The translations under genes were made by a program, and so were the position numbers. From assembly GCA_027003085.1 (NCBI GenBank), contig JALWYR010000159.1, positions 1-5,139 of the forward strand: 5,139 nt of DNA, written 5' to 3'. The DNA is from Flavobacteriales bacterium. GTDB lineage: Bacteria; Bacteroidota; Bacteroidia; Flavobacteriales; Flavobacteriaceae. Every line of letters begins with the position of its first letter. Positions within the stretch are counted from its first letter, which is position 1. The notes under the pieces were generated by a model. That model searched no databases, was not told where the DNA came from, and worked only from the letters and a program-made list of their open reading frames with translations. This document shows positions 4,294 through 5,139 of this stretch, one piece after another.

Positions 4294-5139
4294 TCCGTCC
4301 GGGCACCACGATAATTTTGCGGGGTTGCTTGCCGTCGAGGTATTTGGCCGTGCGTTCGTGGGCCAGGACGGCCTGTTCGATTTCGTCCTTGGAGGCGTCG
4401 GCCGGCAGGGTGATTTTGAAACGCACTTTGCCGTTGAACGAAACGGGGTATTCTTTGGTGGCGCTTTGCAGGTATTTTTCGTCCCATTCGGGGTAGGGAG
4501 CTTGGCAAACACTGGGTTCATGTCCGGCTTGCTCCCACAGTTCTTCGGCCAGGTGCGGGGCAAAAGGTGCTATGAGCACAATGAGCGGTTCCAGTATGGC
4601 CCGTTTGTCGGTTTTACGGGACGTGAGTTCGTTCACGGCTATCATCATGGCGCTGATGGCCGTGTTGTAGTCGAAATTTTCGATATCGGTGCGCACCTTG
4701 CGGATGGTGGAGTGCAGGATGCGGAGTTCGTCGGCATCGGGTTCACGGTCGGTGAGGCGGAAACGGCCTTGGTCGTCGTAGTAGAGTTTCCTGAATTTTT
4801 TGACGAAGTTATACACGCCCTTCAAACCGGCCGTGTTCCAGGGTTTGGCCATTTGGATGGGGCCCAAAAACATTTCGTAGAGCCGGAGCGTGTCGGCGCC
4901 GTATTGATTGACAATATCGTCGGGATTGACCACATTGAATTTGGATTTGGACATTTTTTCCACCTCGCGCGTAACATAGAATTTGCCATCGTCTTCGGTG
5001 ATAAACTCGGCATTTTTCAAGTCGTCGCGCCAATTACGGAATGCTTCGATGTTCAGGGCATTGTGTTCGTCCACCATATTTACATCCACGTGGATGGGGG
5101 TGGTTTGGTATTGGTCTTTCAGGCCGGCCGAAACAAAGG
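4274..5139 (-). CDS. leuS: Leucyl-tRNA synthetase, C-terminal part (5' end outside the window)
   Basis: The frame is open from the right edge to the TAA at 4276-4274, giving 287 residues of a protein that is normally about 900 or more in Bacteroidota. It begins FVSAGLKDQYQTTPIHVDVNMV, and the class I signature KMSKS is encoded at 4957-4943 within EKMSKSKFNVVNPDDI. That is the ATP-binding loop of the Rossmann catalytic domain, and YGADTLRLYEMFLGP follows. The helical anticodon-binding domain includes LIVLIAPFAPHLAEELWE. The small C-terminal domain has FNGKVRFKITLPADASKDEI and ends IIVVPGRIVNIVV, typical of bacterial LeuS. The enzyme charges tRNA-Leu with leucine in the cytoplasm. No frameshift or lost motif is seen in the visible part. 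The AT-rich membrane gene follows 20 bases after the stop on the same strand. Confidence 0.96.
   Translation of the reverse strand, partial: FVSAGLKDQYQTTPIHVDVNMVDEHNALNIEAFRNWRDDLKNAEFITEDDGKFYVTREVEKMSKSKFNVVNPDDIVNQYGADTLRLYEMFLGPIQMAKPWNTAGLKGVYNFVKKFRKLYYDDQGRFRLTDREPDADELRILHSTIRKVRTDIENFDYNTAISAMMIAVNELTSRKTDKRAILEPLIVLIAPFAPHLAEELWEQAGHEPSVCQAPYPEWDEKYLQSATKEYPVSFNGKVRFKITLPADASKDEIEQAVLAHERTAKYLDGKQPRKIIVVPGRIVNIVV

Overview
The window looks like a chromosomal piece of a Bacteroidota genome, probably Bacteroidales or a close relative. The basis is the Bacteroidota-type sequences of the LeuS C-terminus and the deoxynucleoside kinase, the lack of Shine-Dalgarno sites before the genes, and several matches to the TAnnTTTG -7 box of that phylum. 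No strain or species can be named from this sequence.

Layout. (1) 1-121, minus strand: first 40 codons of a gene that runs off the left edge, resembling the start of a Bacteroidota acetyltransferase-like protein. (2) 122-1077: a 956-base gap between divergent genes. From about 180 to 1000 it is much richer in G+C than the genes (roughly 65-83% in most 60-base lines I counted up to 540) and packed with short near-perfect hairpins. I find no credible gene in it. (3) 1078-3728, plus strand: a compact run of four genes, apt (adenine phosphoribosyltransferase), a deoxyadenosine/deoxyguanosine kinase, a 73-residue two-helix membrane protein, and full-length cinA, with gaps of 37 and 2 bases and then a 31-base overlap. 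(4) 3729-3854: a short convergent gap in which I see no clear terminator. (5) 3855-4253, minus strand: an AT-rich four-helix membrane protein of unknown function. (6) 4274-5139, minus strand: the C-terminal third of leuS, running off the right edge.

How the genes fit together. Apt converts adenine and PRPP to AMP. The kinase phosphorylates purine deoxynucleosides. CinA belongs to a family that repairs the pyridine nucleotide pool (NMN deamidation). The plus-strand run is therefore plausibly a nucleotide-salvage operon with a small membrane protein carried inside it and coupled to cinA by overlap. On the minus strand leuS is followed after 20 bases by the AT-rich membrane gene, which may have its own promoter at the end of leuS.

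The most unusual part is the GC-rich hairpin field upstream of apt. Bacterial intergenic DNA is normally more AT-rich than the genes; here it is the reverse. Several of the hairpins share three-base loops, including GAA. I found no recognised RNA, transposase, CRISPR array or phage signature in the window.
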